The translations under genes were made by a program, and so were the position numbers. 64,000 nt of DNA, taken from the NCBI GenBank assembly GCA_036924085.1, contig JAVGWX010000013.1:43157675-43221674 (forward strand). The letters are read 5' to 3'. Numbering within the stretch: position 1 is the stretch's first letter; every line of letters starts with the position of its first letter. The stretch is from Ariolimax columbianus (lineage: Eukaryota; Mollusca; Gastropoda; Stylommatophora; Arionidae). Under the pieces are notes generated by a model, which saw only the letters and a list, made by a program, of their open reading frames with translations, searched no databases and was not told the DNA's origin. This document shows, in pieces, positions 21,967 through 34,482 of this stretch.

Positions 21967-22334
21967 AATAAACAGGCTTGCATAAGTATAATCAGTGTTG
22001 CCACCAAGATGAAGGTGTATTGTACTGCTGTGCTACCCACCCTTCTATATGCATGTGATACATGGAAGACTATAGCAGGCTTTTCTTCACCAGAAATGAT
22101 ACAAAGACTGATAGTTTCTTTGAACAGTTTCTCCATTGATGTTGAATCCTGAAAGATGCTCACTCTGAACTGCTCAGCCTGGCGCATTAACATCATACAT
22201 GGTGCTCACATCGCTGAGAAGAGAACCATTACTAAGGCGCATAAAAAAGGGAGCTGCATGAAGGACAGAATGCGAGATTGCCGAAATACTAACACTATGT
22301 TCTATGTGTGGGAAGGAAGACTAGCTTCAGGTCA
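21967..22334 (+). mobile_element. LINE-Z RT fragment
   Basis: The frame at 21946-22152 contains KVYCTAVLPTLLYACDTWKT, the thumb/connection motif of LINE RTs. It is broken afterwards. Confidence 0.65.
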
Positions 22335-22660
22335 GGCTATACTGATCAGACATATTAGTCAGGTTCAGGCAAAATATACTGGATAAGACCCTCATCTTGA
22401 CTTCCTCTTAGCCCTTGCTGGAAACGTGCTGTTTCCATGTCATCCTGGCTAACAAGATGACGGATTGACGTGATCCCCATAGTATTGAGTGACACGCAGA
22501 TGAAGCCAAGCATAGCACAACCGCCTGGAGAAACCCCGGTCCACCTTCATTAGCATGCTCGGGATGTGAGGAAAGCTACCACAACCCGCCACTTAACATC
22601 CTTTTCAAGGCGCACAAAAGAATAACCTACTCATTGTGGCATTCGCAAACATGCCCTGTG
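22335..22660 (+). mobile_element. SINE-C copy, longest
   Basis: Begins near CAGGCTATACTGATCAGACA and continues through CAAAATATACTGG, GACGTGATCCCC, CACAACCGCCTGGAG and GATGTGAGGAAAGC to CTCATTGTGGCATT. Serves as the reference copy for the family. Confidence 0.7.
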
Positions 22661-23091
22661 TGCTGTATTTTTAAAATTAAAGTACAAGTACAATGTCTTA
22701 ATCATCATTAATTATCCATTTGGAAAATTGCCATTGAGACTTATAACAATGTTTAAAAGTTTAATTAATTCAACTTCCCTGCCATTCAAATAAAATAAAC
22801 TATAATTTTCCCCATTGCTGGGTGGAATTTAAAAGGGTGAGAATTATATGTTGCTTGCAATGGCAGTCACAGTGCAGTGTGCTTATTATTTTTTTTTTTC
22901 ATTCCTGACAGATAATAATTAAATCCTTACCAGGGCTCTTGAACATTTGTCTTCATGACTAAAACAGGTATTGTAGCTGCTCGCCTACTCACTCCTCAGC
23001 CATAAAAATATGTAATGTAATGTTTTACACATAAACAGGAAAAATATATGTTCACAGAATATGCCCACTGCAAAGTTTAAATTAGAACTAG

Positions 23092-23445
23092 GGATTAAGA
23101 TGCTGAGCAGCGCATGAGCTGCAGTGGTCTGCGGCCCATAGCTGACTGCTAGCATCAGGGCCAGCGAACCAGAGCTGCCAAGACCCTTCTAAACCTCCAC
23201 ACGGTGATCCTGGATAACAGGCTGCAGCAGGGCAGACTGGCTAAGGAGAAGGGATCGAAGAGGGAATGCTAACCCGGTACTTAAAAAATGCTTGCTGAAC
23301 TCGGATGTGTTGGACCGAAAGGGGCAAATATCGCAGTCAAGCTGTAAACTACGACACAACGCATTCCGTTCTCTGGACTATATTCTGCTACCAAAGCCCT
23401 TTTAGGGCTTGGTAGCGGGAGATTGAGAACGCACGCAGCCAAGCC
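23092..23445 (+). mobile_element. SINE-A copy, full length, TSD AAATTAGAACTAG
   Basis: A 13-bp perfect duplication at 23079-23091 and 23446-23458. The 5' end GGGATTAAGATGCTGAGCAG and the 3' end GGGAGATTGAGAACGCACG are both present. The tail is AGCCAAGCC rather than AAG. Confidence 0.92.
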
Positions 23446-23464
23446 AAATTAGAACTAGAATCGC

Positions 23465-24060
23465 AGTAGCTTCATCTTCTTTGGTCAACGGATGCTACTA
23501 GCCGTGTGTGGTTCACGAAGGAAATTACGTTTCAGGTCTTCGTCACAGCTTTTTGAGAATGGTCGCTACCTCAGGCCAGACTACCTCTCTCTGATCTGCA
23601 AAAGTGGGTCAGTCCTGCAGGATTTGTTCTGGTGTTTGCTTGTGTGCTCTGCAATTGCATGTGGAGGTGTCTCTAAGACCCATTCTGTGGATGTGAGTTT
23701 TGAGTCTGCAATGTTCCGTTCTTAGTCTGAAGATCTGCCCATCTCTGCCAAGTTTGTCAGTGCTGTCATTTTCTGGCCTGTGCACTTTATGCTGATCTCT
23801 CTATTCCATCATCATGGATCGTTTGATGAGTGTCTTTGCTTCTTTATAGCTCTGTGGATGGTGAGTGTGTGCCGCCATATCCGGCTTTTGTTAGCTCATC
23901 TGCTTTCTCGTTTCCAAGGATCCCACAGTGGGTGGGAATCCACTGTAGGACTATATCTGTTTTTTCGGGGGAACAGCACTCCGATGTTATATCTTGTTTA
24001 GGACTTGAGATGGTTTGGAGGAACATTCCTGGAGTCTGTTAGAATGACTGTTTTCCTTGT
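23465..24060 (-). mobile_element. RNase H LINE 3' fragment (third variant)
   Basis: The minus-strand frame 24026-23844 reads VLQWIPTHCGILGNEKADEL, the conserved RNase H stretch with the catalytic-site His and Asp. It is followed by frame-broken FRLRTEHCRLKTHIHRMGL-like sequence. The 3' end is AAAGAAGATGAAG. Confidence 0.75.
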
Positions 24061-24139
24061 AGTTGTATTTTGGCTGTTCAGAATCTGAGTTGCGCTGCAT
24101 GTGCAAGTGGATCGCATTGACAAAACAGTGGCGCCACAG

Positions 24140-25085
24140 ATCAGACAACTTCAACACCAGTCTTTGGACTGACTGACAGAGGGCTTTAACACCAGTCTCC
24201 GACTGACTGACAGAGGGCTTTAACACCAGTCTCTGACTGACTGACAGAGGGCTTTAACACCAGTCTCTGACTGACTGACAGAGGGCTTTAACACCAGTCT
24301 CCGGACTGACTAACAGAGGACAGGAGCATGACATTATCAGATGACTTCAACACCAGTCTTTGGACTGACTGACAGAGGGCTGTAACACCAGTCTTTGGAC
24401 TGACTGACAGAGGGCTTTAACACCAGTCTTTGGACTGGAGAGGGCTTTAACACCAGTCTCCGACTGACTGACGGCTTTAACACCAGTCTCCGACTGACTG
24501 ACGGCTTTAACACCAGTCTCCGACTGACTGACATAGGGCTTTAACACCAGTCTTTGGACTGACTGACAGAGGGCTTTAACACCAGTCTTTGGACTGGCTG
24601 ACAGAGGGCTTTAACACCAGTCTTTGGACTGAATGACAGAGGGCTTTAACACCAGTCTTTGGACTGACTGACAGAGGGCTTTAACACCAGTCTTATGACT
24701 GACTGACAGAGGGCTTTAACACCAGTCTTTGGACTGACTGACAGAGGGCTTTAACACCAGTCTCCGACTGACTGAGGGCTTTAACACCAGTCTTTGGACT
24801 GACTGACAGGGCTTTAACACCAGTCTCCGACTGACTGACAGAGGGCGTTAACACCAGTCTTTGGACTGACTGACAGAGGGCTTTAATACCAGTCTTTGGA
24901 CTGACTAACAGAGGACAGGGGCATTACATTATCAGATGACTTCAACATCAGTCTCCGGACTGACTAACAGATGACTTCAACACCAGTCTCTGACTAACAG
25001 AGGACATGGCCATGACATTATCAGATGACTTCAACACCAGTCTCCGGACTGACTAACAGATGACTTCAACACCAGTCTCTGGATA
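24140..25085. repeat. 35-bp minisatellite with an embedded palindrome, about 26 copies
   Basis: The unit is about GGGCTTTAACACCAGTCTTT, then GGACTGACTGACAGA. Every unit holds the inverted pair CAGTC...GACTG around a 3-4 nt centre (TTTG, TCC, TCT, TCCG, TTAT). Edge copies carry a longer GACTTCAACACCAG/CATTATCAGATGA variant. No ORF or binding motif accounts for it. Confidence 0.92.
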
Positions 25086-25858
25086 TTATTAATATGTTTA
25101 ATGTCTCTTTTACATTGAACTCCACACATTTATATTAAAAATTACAGGAAGTTATAGTCATGTGTTTAATTTTTGCTAATAGTCATATTGAGATATTTAT
25201 TTTGATTTTGTTATGCCCTTTTGGTATACATCTAGTGCTGCAAGAAAATCTATTACTTAAATAGGTTGTCATCATTTCATTGATACAATAAAATAATAAA
25301 TGTTAATCGGAACTGATGTTAGTCTTGTTTTTAATTGTGTGTATGCCTGCACATATAAGTGTTTACGTGGGTGAAGCATACTTTATTTATTCTCGAGGGC
25401 GAGCTTTCGCTCTCTCTCTCTCTCAATCTCTCTCTCTCCTTTCTCTCTCTCGTTGTGTGTGTATTCGCAAACAGATTGCTTGAACATCTGCCTGTTTGTG
25501 CGGCAGATATTTGATTGGCTGATTGAATCATTACATCTCATCAGTGAGTTGTGAGTAGTCAAAATAAACTTGGATCAGAAATGGCTTTGGATTGTTTATT
25601 TATCATTTACTAGGCAGCGCTGAGCATTCTAAAATTGTTGCAAGAATTGCATAATAATTCATTCATTGCAAGTTTATTCGAAATACGAATTGTTACACCA
25701 TAACCACCTAAATTTGCGCTTATCACTAGGCTTTCGGCTACGTAAGTACGAAGCTCGATATGTTCTGCACAAGTTAGAAGTGAGGGAGTGGGTAGAGATG
25801 GGTGAGTTGAGAGGGAGAGAAGAGATGGGTGGAGGAATATGTGGGTTAAAGGGGGAAG
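25086..25858. other. Intergenic stretch with (TC)n
   Basis: A (TC)n microsatellite occupies about 25409-25452 and the rest is unremarkable. A 149-codon frame at 25666-26115 has no recognised domain and runs into LINE sequence on the opposite strand. Confidence 0.6.
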
Positions 25859-25859
25859 A

Positions 25860-27725
25860 GGTGACTATAGGATGTAGTAACTGTCTTTTGAGTTTTTGGT
25901 TTTCTTTTTCCTTGCGGTGTAGTCGCTTCACTTCACTGTGTTCTAATTTTTTTTTACCCAACAGGAGATGGCTATTCAGGGTACATCTCCACTTGGATTA
26001 TTCTGCGGCGTCATCTTCCCAGAATGTCAGACTCATGTTTGGAGCCTTCATGTCAGCTGTGGTTGGCCCACTGTTCTTTTGCCTTCTGCTAACTGTCCAT
26101 AAAGAATATCTTTAGTAATGCAACCATTTTCCATGATATGGACATGACTAAGTCATCATAGTCTTCGCCACTTAAGAACAGTGTGCATGCTTTAGAGATT
26201 GGTGTGAGAATGCATTTGTCACTCTGTTCCTCCATGTAATTCCAAGAATGGGTTCCAGGCACTGTAAATGAAAGAAATGCATGATGTACGAAGAGTCAAA
26301 ACGGCTTATCAAAGCCAGATACATGACCAAATGGGAAACCGAACATACTGGTTACACCAAAAACGATGAATATTACCAGTTGAACCGAAGAGAGCAGGTC
26401 GTCGTCTTCAGACTTCGCACTGGCCACAATAGACTGAGGCACCACCTATTCAACAAATTGAAGATAGGGTGTACCGACGAATGCCCGTGTGGTACTGGTA
26501 AAATGACCGCTGAACATCTGCTGCAGAACTGCCCGACATACGAGGATCAGAGAGAGCAGATGTGGCCATCACCAGTGGAACTGCAAGACAAGCTCTATGT
26601 CAGTGGCGACAGCCTCAGGATGACCGCCGCTTTTTTCGAAAAAATAATGGTTACTGTCTGACTGCGTACGCAGAAGAAGAAGAAGAAATGAAAGAAATTA
26701 AGTATGTGCTCTTGTTTGTCATAGGTTGCCTAAGTTTCGCTACCAAATAGCATGCATTGTACACTATGGTCTTGGTTTTAATTAGGAGTTTCTGGTTTTT
26801 CCAAACAAGCGTTATGGGGTGAGGAAAAGTAGCAGCAGCTTTGCAAATGGGTCTAAAGAGAGCTTATCGTTGATGAGATACCCCAGGTAGGGGAATTGAT
26901 GCCAGTTTATAATTATCAATGCTAAGAGTTGGCGTGTCATCTACTTCCTGTCCTAGCACATTTGTTTTGTTGAGACTTATTGTAGACCAAATTCTCTGCA
27001 TGCCTGGGAGAAGCGAGCTATCAAGTTCTGAAGTTTTTGTGGACTATGGGCGACAGTTGCAGCATTAGTATCAGTAAACAGCAAGTCCCTGGTGGGGATC
27101 TCCTTGATCTTCATTTTGGCCTGGACCCTGGCAAGGCTAAACATCTGAACCAGTGTGAAGGCAGATTGCTTCATTTGTGTTACCAAATGCATGCTCTAGT
27201 AACAGCAAAGAAGATTCTGAACAGTGTCTGGGCCAGGACTCAACTTTGTTCAACATCACTGTGAATACAAAATGGTTGTGATACGATACTATCAAATTGG
27301 ACTTCTTTTCATGACTCCATGTAATGATATTATTAATCATTGCAATTTGCTTATCCAACTATTTTAGAGAGGATTTTAAATAATTCATCTCTGCTAACCA
27401 AATTAAATGCCGTTGTTAGGTCAATGAAGGCAATATAAAAGGGCTGGTTCTGCTTGCTTGACTTTTCCTGACGTTGCTCAAGAGAAAAAATAGTGTCAAT
27501 CACTGGTCTTTCATACCTGAATCCACACTGTGACTTCGGACATATACTCTCAGTCCATATGTGTAGCTGTAGTAAGATTACTCTGACAAAAATTTGCCTA
27601 CAACACTGAGCAGAGAGACACCTCGATTGTTATTACAGTCATTTTTGTCACCTTTGTTTTTATATATGATTGCAATCTGTACATCAGGTATAATGGCATC
27701 TTTCCAGCACTGGCAAAGCATTTCT
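25860..27725 (-). mobile_element. LINE-Z copy, minus strand, split by another LINE
   Basis: Reading leftward: KNKGDKNDCNNNRGVSLLSV (fingers, about 27660-27590), a broken palm, RDLLFTDTNAATVAH (decayed F/LADD motif near 27080), FSQACREFGL, then from 26278 to 25860 the thumb and GHVHRM-type end. The stretch 26279-26685 is a later insertion flanked by a 13-bp duplication of this element's sequence. Inactive. Confidence 0.75.
26279..26685 (+). mobile_element. Young 5'-truncated RNase H LINE, TSD AAATGAAAGAAAT
   Basis: A perfect 13-bp duplication at 26266-26278 and 26686-26698. The 407-bp insert is almost entirely one open frame (26281-26661) for the LINE C-terminus (YEESKRLIKARYMTKWETEH ... CPCGTGKMTAEHLLQNC). 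It ends GCGTACGCAGAAGAAGAAGA. Closely similar to 44576-46595. Confidence 0.93.
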
Positions 27726-28073
27726 TCTTCATAGTTTGTTCTTAAACTCCCGCTACCAAACCCTGAAAATGACTTTTGCAAGTAGCAGGACGTAGTCTGG
27801 AGAATACAATTCTTCATTTCATAGTTTATAGCTTCACTGCGAAATTTACACCTTTTAGTTTGACACATCCAACTTCAGTATGGTATTTTTATTTAACATT
27901 CACCCTTCTATTCTTTCTCCTTAGCCAGTCCATCCTGTTGTAGCCTGTTATCCAGGATCAGCACTTGGAGGAAAGAACGGTCTTGGCAGCTCTGGGTTGC
28001 TGACCCTGACGTTAGTCGCCAACATATCGTCACTGGCCGCTACAGCTTATGCCTTGCTCATCATCTTGATATA
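27726..28073 (-). mobile_element. SINE-A copy
   Basis: All family landmarks are present from the TTCTTC tail to the ATCATCTTGAT 5' end. A short duplication CATTTCT (27719-27725 / 28074-28080) flanks it. It sits between two LINE-Z copies pointing away from each other. Confidence 0.8.
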
Positions 28074-30960
28074 CATTTCTCTGGAGTGACCGTACAGAAC
28101 GACGCGTGTCTGGTCTTGGATTCACCGTCAGATCCAGCCTGGCTTAAGAGCTTGCTATGCTCCCCAAGGGTGTCAATTACAGGCTAATGTCTCTTTGGCT
28201 GTTAATGGGTCGGAGGCAAAAGTGCTACGTTGATCAGTGTACCCGGAATCATTCTACGAGAATCTCCACACCCTCATTATGTCCGCCCTCCAGTCCAACA
28301 AGCTTGTAATCCTTGGGGACTTCAATGCTAGAGTCGGCTCTAACAATCATGTGAGTGGGGTTGTGTTGCACTTGGAGCAGACAGTGAGGCACTGGAAAGT
28401 GCATCTATAATGGCCAATTATTGTTGAACCTTTCATCACGTGTCCATCACTAACACGATGTTTCATCTACCCACCAGGAAAAAAAAACATACTGTAGGTG
28501 CACCCCCGAGTGGCCTCTCATCGGCTATGTTCTCACTCGACGGAATTATAGATGACATGTGCTTGTGAATACGGTTATGTGAGGCGCTGAGTGTTGGACA
28601 GACTTCAGACTCATTGTTAAACATTCAAGTAGAGCATATACGTTGCCATTGGAGGCGAGGATCTTAAATAGGTTCAACATCTCCAAGCTACCACGCACGG
28701 CACATGCATAGACCTTCCCCAATGAACTGAGTGGTCGTCTAACGAGAGATGAGCCCCAACTAAGTGCTGTGTTAGATAGATGTTACTTTCTAAGAGATTA
28801 AATCTACCTCTCTGTAAAGGAATGTTTGGGACATGTAACTCGTAGGAGTAATGATTGGTTCAACGAAAACGATGCAGCTATCAAGATCCTTCTAGATTCA
28901 AAGTGTTGTACAACACAATGTGATGGACCACTGAGACTGTCCTGCAAGAACTTAAAGATGCTACCATCGCCCACTTATACAAGCGAAAGGGAAACCGTCA
29001 ATCCTGCGACAATCACAGAGTAATCTCCCTCCTATCGACCGCTGGCAAGATACTGACACAAGATCTCAACCGATAAATCGCTCACCTAGAACATGGTTTG
29101 CTTCCAGAGAACCAATATGGCTTCAGATCGGGTAGCGGAACTATGGCTATGATATTTGCGGCTAGGCAACTTCAGGAGAAATGCCAAGAGCAGAAACGTG
29201 GACTATACATGACATTTGTGGACCTGACAAAGGCTTTTGATACCGTTAGCAGAAATGGACTTTGAAAGGTCATGGTGAAATTTGGCTGTCCAAGCAGATT
29301 CACCAAGAATGTCAAACAACTCCACGAGGGAATGAATGCTCAAGGGCTGAGTGATGGAGATACGTCAAATGGCTTTCCTGTGTCAAATGGCGTCAAGCAG
29401 GGATGTGTACTAGCCCCAACATTCATCAGCATAATGTATGCTGCCATACTCAGCGTTAGCTCTCGTGGTTGTATCCAAAATGGAGTGAAAATTAAATACA
29501 GAACTGACGGAAAACTTTTCAATCACAGGCGACTACAAGCTCACACCAACGTAAAGAACACAACCATCTCAAGCTTGCTTTTTGCTGATGACTGTGCCCT
29601 CGCTGCCAGCACCAACAGAGATAATCAGACATATGTGGACAAGTTCTCTACAGTCTGTGACATGTTCGGTTTTACAATTAATTTTTTTTTTTAAAACTGA
29701 AGCCATGTTTCAGCCTGCCCCAAGTGATGCATTACGCGACCCATATATCAGAATCAAGAACGAGCACCTCCAATCAGTAGACAGCTTCATTTACATTGGC
29801 AGCACTCTTTCCAGGGAAATTACTATTGATTCTGAAGTCAGTAACATAATCTCCAAGGCAAGTGCGGACTTTGGTAGGTTGCGCAACAGCGTTTTGAATC
29901 GGAGGGGGTCTTAGTCTTTATACAAAACTCAAAGTCTATTGAGCCGTAGTGTTCCCCACCCTTCCGTATGCCAGTGAGACGTGAACTGTGTACAACGAGC
30001 ATGCTAGAAAAATAAATCACTTCCATACAAGAGCCTCCGCAGATTGTTCAACATACAGTGACATGATAGGGTAGCATACACTGAGATCCCCATGAAGGCA
30101 AAAATGATGAGTATTCACACATTGTTGCAGAAGACCCATATTAGCTGGGCCGGCCACGTCGTGCGCACATCAGACAACCGCACCCTCAAACAACTAATGT
30201 ATGGTGAGCTTGGCTTGGCTTGGCTTCGTTCTCAATCTCTCGCTTCCAAGCCCTGAAATGGCTTAAGTAGCAGAATGTAGTCCAGAGAACTGAATGTATT
30301 GTGTTGTAGTTTACAGCTTGACTGCGATATTTGCACCTTTCGGTGGAACACATCCGACTTCAGCAAGTATTTTTTAGTACTGGGTTAGCATTCCCTCTTA
30401 GATCCCTCCTCCTTAGCCAGTCTGCCCTGCTGCAGCCTGTTATCCAGGATCACCACGTGAAGGGGTAGAAGGGTCTTGGCAGCTCTGGTTCGCTGGCCCT
30501 GACGCTAGCAGTCAGCTATGGGTCGCTGACTACTGCAGCTCATGCGCTCGTATGGTGAGCTGAAAGAGGAGCTGCTTCTGGGCGGTGGCCAAAAGAAGCG
30601 ATTCAAAGACTCCCTCAAAGTATCTCTGACACGCTTCAACATTGATGCAAACTCATAGGAATGCCTCGCACAGGACAAAAAGGCATGGCGTTGAACCACC
30701 ATCAGAGGTACCTCCATTGCTGAGAAACGTCGGACCTTCGAAGCACAAGCACAGAAAAAACGCACTTTGCGAAAAGACAAAACAACTGAAACGCACATTT
30801 TCATTCTTAAATGCTACATATGTGGAAGGGGTTTCCATGCCAGAATTGAACTATACAGCTGCCTCCGGACTCACAGGTGAGGTGCAACACAACATGTCTG
30901 ATTGCTGTTATCATTATTGCTTGCGAGGGGCGGCTATTATTATTACTATTATTAGATGAA
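28074..30960 (+). mobile_element. LINE-Z, EN-RT element, nearly full, with a nested SINE-A
   Basis: Endonuclease region (28080-28560) includes LVILGDFNARVGS. The RT region follows: GFRSGSGTMAMIFAARQLQE near 29120, FVDLTKAFDTV, GVKQGCVLAPTF, and the catalytic LLFADDCALAAS near 29575-29610. Further on are DSFIYIGSTLS and SWAGHVVRTSDN. After the SINE at 30211-30549 it resumes GELKEELLLGGGQKKRFKDS and ends with a zinc-knuckle-like CYICGRGFHARIELYSCLRT (C-x2-C). The 3' tail is ATT repeats. Multiple stops and frameshifts make it inactive. Confidence 0.85.
30211..30549 (-). mobile_element. SINE-A copy inside LINE-Z, TSD GTATGGTGAGCT
   Basis: A perfect 12-bp duplication of LINE coding sequence at 30199-30210 and 30550-30561 marks the insertion and gives the relative age: the SINE is younger than the LINE-Z copy. 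The tail is the AAGCCAAGCCAAGCC variant. Confidence 0.93.
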
Positions 30961-32057
30961 AAGCACTCCACAACATACATACGGGTGTGCAACGCTGGCT
31001 CTGATGCATGCAAGACGCATGACTTCACGACGAGTCAGTGGGGATTCAAGAGTATGCTGATGCCAATGAGTCAAGGCGGTTTTACTGTGCTTGAAGGTGG
31101 TATATGGTCATCCGTCCCGTCACTATCTCCTGTCTCTAATGCGGACGGCACGGTGGTATTGACTGGCACGGTCCAGATTTTGAAGCGCAGGGGTGGGGAG
31201 AAGGGGGTGGCATCCTCAACTGCCTGTACAAAATTATCGAACAAGCCATAGCTCCTATGCCTCAACTTGCTATTAACCAAGGGCTTGACCTCGAGCCCAG
31301 CGAGGTTGAGGTTAGAATCGCTACTAGCTCGATGTACAACGGTAAGGCTCCCGGGTCAGTTTTCCTCCCTGCTGAGATGTACCAAACAGGCGCTCCTGTA
31401 CTGCAATGGGAACTGACCACACTCTTCCAATGAATATGGGAAGCCGAGAAAGTTCCACATGAGATGAAACATGCCTGTATTGTAAACATGTACAAGTAAA
31501 AGGGCAACCGTCAATCCTGCAACAACCACAGGGGCATCTCATTGAGATCAATGGTGGGCAAAATTATGGCTCAAGTCCTGCTCAGCCGCCTAACCTGAGC
31601 AGGTCTACTTCCAGAGAGTCAGTGGGGTTTTCGTAATGGTCGTGTGACGGTCGACATGATATATGCCGCATGCCAACTTAAAAAGAAATGTCAAGAACAG
31701 AACGTGACCTGTACACAGTTTTTGTCGACTTGGCCAAGGCCTTTGACCAATACCCCCTAAGTGATATTGCTTTGACACCGTCAATAGAAAAGGGCTCTGG
31801 CAAATGATGGCGAAGTTTGGTTGTCCCTGCAGTTTCATTGAGGTTGTCCATCAGCATCATGACTCAAGTACTACACAAAGGAGAATTGTTCAGTCATAAA
31901 CGGTGTATAATATGGATGCGTGCTAGCACCGACACCGTTTAGCACGGTCTTTGAAGCAATGCTTTCTGATGTACATGGTGCTGCAACTAGACACCAGATC
32001 GGTTGTTCAATGCAAGACTTCTGAAATCTTACACCAAGTTGTGTCTGGCCATGATCG

Positions 32058-32158
32058 TTGATCTCCTGCTTGCTGATAACTGCGCTCTTAACACCTCACA
32101 TCAAAACCAGATATGCAATAACTGCGCTCTTAACACCTCACATCAAAACAAGATATGC
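32058..32158 (+). repeat. 42-bp tandem duplication in the LINE-Z catalytic region
   Basis: The unit AACTGCGCTCTTAACACCTC plus ACATCAAAACAAGATATGCAAT occurs twice before the insertion point and twice more after it (36686-36770). The tandem array therefore existed before the LINE at 32159-36674 inserted into it. Confidence 0.85.
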
Positions 32159-32193
32159 TTCTTCTTCTTCTTTCGTTCGCTTTAAAATATTGT

Positions 32194-33051
32194 CTATATC
32201 TGCAATGTTGTCTCTTGTATAAACTTCACTGTCTTTTGTAGTTCACACACAGGTCCATAAAGTTTCTCTTCCAGTGTTGTTTCTATGGGCCAGTGAGATT
32301 TTCTCTGTATATCATATTCGGGGCAGTTTTGTAGTATGTGCTCTGCTGTCTGGGGCGCCTGTCCGCATGTACACATGGCTGAGTTGCCAATCTTCATTTT
32401 TGTGTACATGTGGCTGCGGAGTCGGTTGTGTCCTGTTCTAAGGCGCAACACAACAGTTTGCTCATGTCTGTTCATGTTATGGTAATCGTCTGGTGTTACT
32501 GTTCGTGGCTTTCTGATTGATTTGATCATCCTTATCTTCTGTTGGTATGTAACTGGCACATCTGGTTGCTCGTCTGCAGCACCCTCCTTTGCCAGTCGGT
32601 CTGCTCTCTCGTTTCCTGGTATTCCACAATGAGAAGGTATCCACTGGATGACAATCTTGCGCTGATTGCTCAGTTCAGACAGTAGAGCATGTAGATCTGG
32701 CAGTTTCTCAAATTTAAGTGCCTGGAGTGCTGATTGTGCATCTGTAAGAAATACTACAGGTTGTGGACCGACATTGGTGTTCAACAGTTTCTCAGTTGCC
32801 ACCTTGATTGCCTGTATTTCTGCATCATATATATGACAGAATTTCCCAGTTGGTACTTTGACTGTATCCCTAATGTTGTTTGGGTATTCTATGTACACTC
32901 CTGCTCCACCATTCTTTACTGCATTCTGTACTGACCCATCTGTGTATACTCTGATCCAGAGGTCTTGTGGGTATTCTTCATCCAGGAAATTGAGGATCAC
33001 TATCCTACGTTGCACACTGTTCTGTTCATCCTTGTCTAATATTCTTTTCAC
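32194..33051 (-). CDS. RNase H domain and C-terminal region of the full-length LINE
   Basis: A 285-codon open frame. RNase H catalytic residues are visible: D in RVYTDGSVQNA, E in YDAEIQAIK, D in FLTDAQSALQAL, then QWIPSHCGIPGNERADRLAK with the final His/Asp pair. It ends with a Cys-rich segment CTCGQAPQTAEHILQNCPEY. It removes the RNA strand during element reverse transcription. It is the 3' part of a longer polyprotein; an in-frame TAA (33052-33054) separates it from the RT part. Confidence 0.85.
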   Translation of the reverse strand: MKRILDKDEQNSVQRRIVILNFLDEEYPQDLWIRVYTDGSVQNAVKNGGAGVYIEYPNNIRDTVKVPTGKFCHIYDAEIQAIKVATEKLLNTNVGPQPVVFLTDAQSALQALKFEKLPDLHALLSELSNQRKIVIQWIPSHCGIPGNERADRLAKEGAADEQPDVPVTYQQKIRMIKSIRKPRTVTPDDYHNMNRHEQTVVLRLRTGHNRLRSHMYTKMKIGNSAMCTCGQAPQTAEHILQNCPEYDIQRKSHWPIETTLEEKLYGPVCELQKTVKFIQETTLQI

Positions 33052-33585
33052 TTATGTTTGAATGCATACTGTTAGTCCGTGCTCCTCTCTCCAAGGGGTT
33101 TGTTCTGGCACAGACTTTAGGGGGATGTCAACTTCAGGTAGATCTACAATTTGCCTGCGAAGTCGTTTTGCCCGATGCATAAAACTACTTCTTTTCAGTC
33201 TTCCCATTGCTAACTTTTGAAATCTGTCTTTCATTGGATGGCTCGGCATGCAGTGGAACTTTTCTGCCTGTGTTAATACCTTTGTGTCTCTGCGCTTTCT
33301 TAGTGCTTGTATCCTTCCCATTTTCTCCATCTCCACAATAGGTGTTGATTTCATTGCTTCTGTAATGACTCTAAGTGCCTGATTTTGCACCTTATCCACC
33401 TCTTTTAGGGTAGTGTTTGCTGCGGGGCACCACGCTGCTGACCCATATTCCAGATGTGGCCGTATACCTTGTTGGTAAACTTTGTTAAGTATTTTTCCAC
33501 TAGCACCCCATGTGGTTCCACTTAATTTTCTCAGGATAGCTAACTTTCTCCTGGCTTTTTTGGCTGCCTTGTTGACGTGTTCCCT

Positions 33586-34482
33586 CTATGTCAACCTACC
33601 ACCAAATGTAACTCCAAAATAGGTGGGTTGTTTATCTTCTTTGAGGTGTTCTCCATTTATCTTGATAACTCCAGCTTTTTGTTTTGCGGAGAGGGTGAAA
33701 AGCGTAGTGCTACATTTTTCTGTGTTACTGTTTACACACCATCTGTTTGTCAATGAGGTCAAGGCATCAATAGCTCTTTGCAGCATTCTGGTGGCCACTG
33801 TTGCTTGCTCATTTATACACCATATTACCAAGTCATCTGCATACATTGCAATTTTTGTTCCTTGTGGTAGCTCAGCAATCAAGTCATTGATGAAGACTAT
33901 GAAAAGTGTAGGGGAAAGAACTCCTCCCTGAGGCACACCATGACGCAGTAGAATTTTCTTACTCTTGACACAATCTAGTTGGACTCTGGCTCTTCTGTTA
34001 TGTAAGTATGCTTTTATCCATTTGTACATCCTACCCATCACTCCATTATTTCTCAGTTTCTTTAAAAGTCCTTCTTTCCAAACTTTATCAAAAGCTTTCC
34101 TGAAGTCTATCCATGCTGCTAATTCTAATTTCTTGTCCTGGAATGCGTCCTCGATCTCTTGTGAGAGGTATGTTGCCTGGTCTTCAGTGGAGTTGCATTT
34201 CCTAAATCCTGCCTGTTGTGGCACAAGAAGGTTTTGGCTTTCAAGATACCACTGGAGCCTTAGGTTGATAATACGTTCCATTGTTTTACATATGCAGCTT
34301 GTGAGGCTGATTGGTCTATAGCTGGATGCCATGGAACTGTCTTTCCCTGGTTTTGAGAGTGGTATCATGATTGCTTCTCTCCAGGTCTGTGGGACTGTAC
34401 CTGATGTCCAACAAATCTTGAAGATATGAAGCAGCTTTGTTTTTGCTGCTGTTCCCAAGTTCTTGATCATCTCATTGGACAC
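33586..34482 (-). pseudogene. Reverse transcriptase domain of the full-length LINE
   Basis: A 298-codon open stretch from SNEMIKNLGTAAKTKLL to FGGRLT. RT motifs: KPGKDSSMASSYRPISLTSC, GFRKCNSTEDQATYL, AAWIDFRKAFDKVW (first catalytic Asp region), GVPQGGVLSPTLF and MYADDLVIWC (catalytic DD). A TGA just upstream interrupts the link to 34878-34492 (fingers; ELEFAISKLKMRKSP). A shift near 33586 breaks the link to the downstream thumb at 33399-33055. Confidence 0.88.

Noticed and set aside
24140..25085. Palindromic repeats considered as CRISPR-like or as an RNA gene cluster
   Set aside because: Units abut directly with no spacers and there is no cas gene or RNA promoter. A minisatellite explains the pattern.
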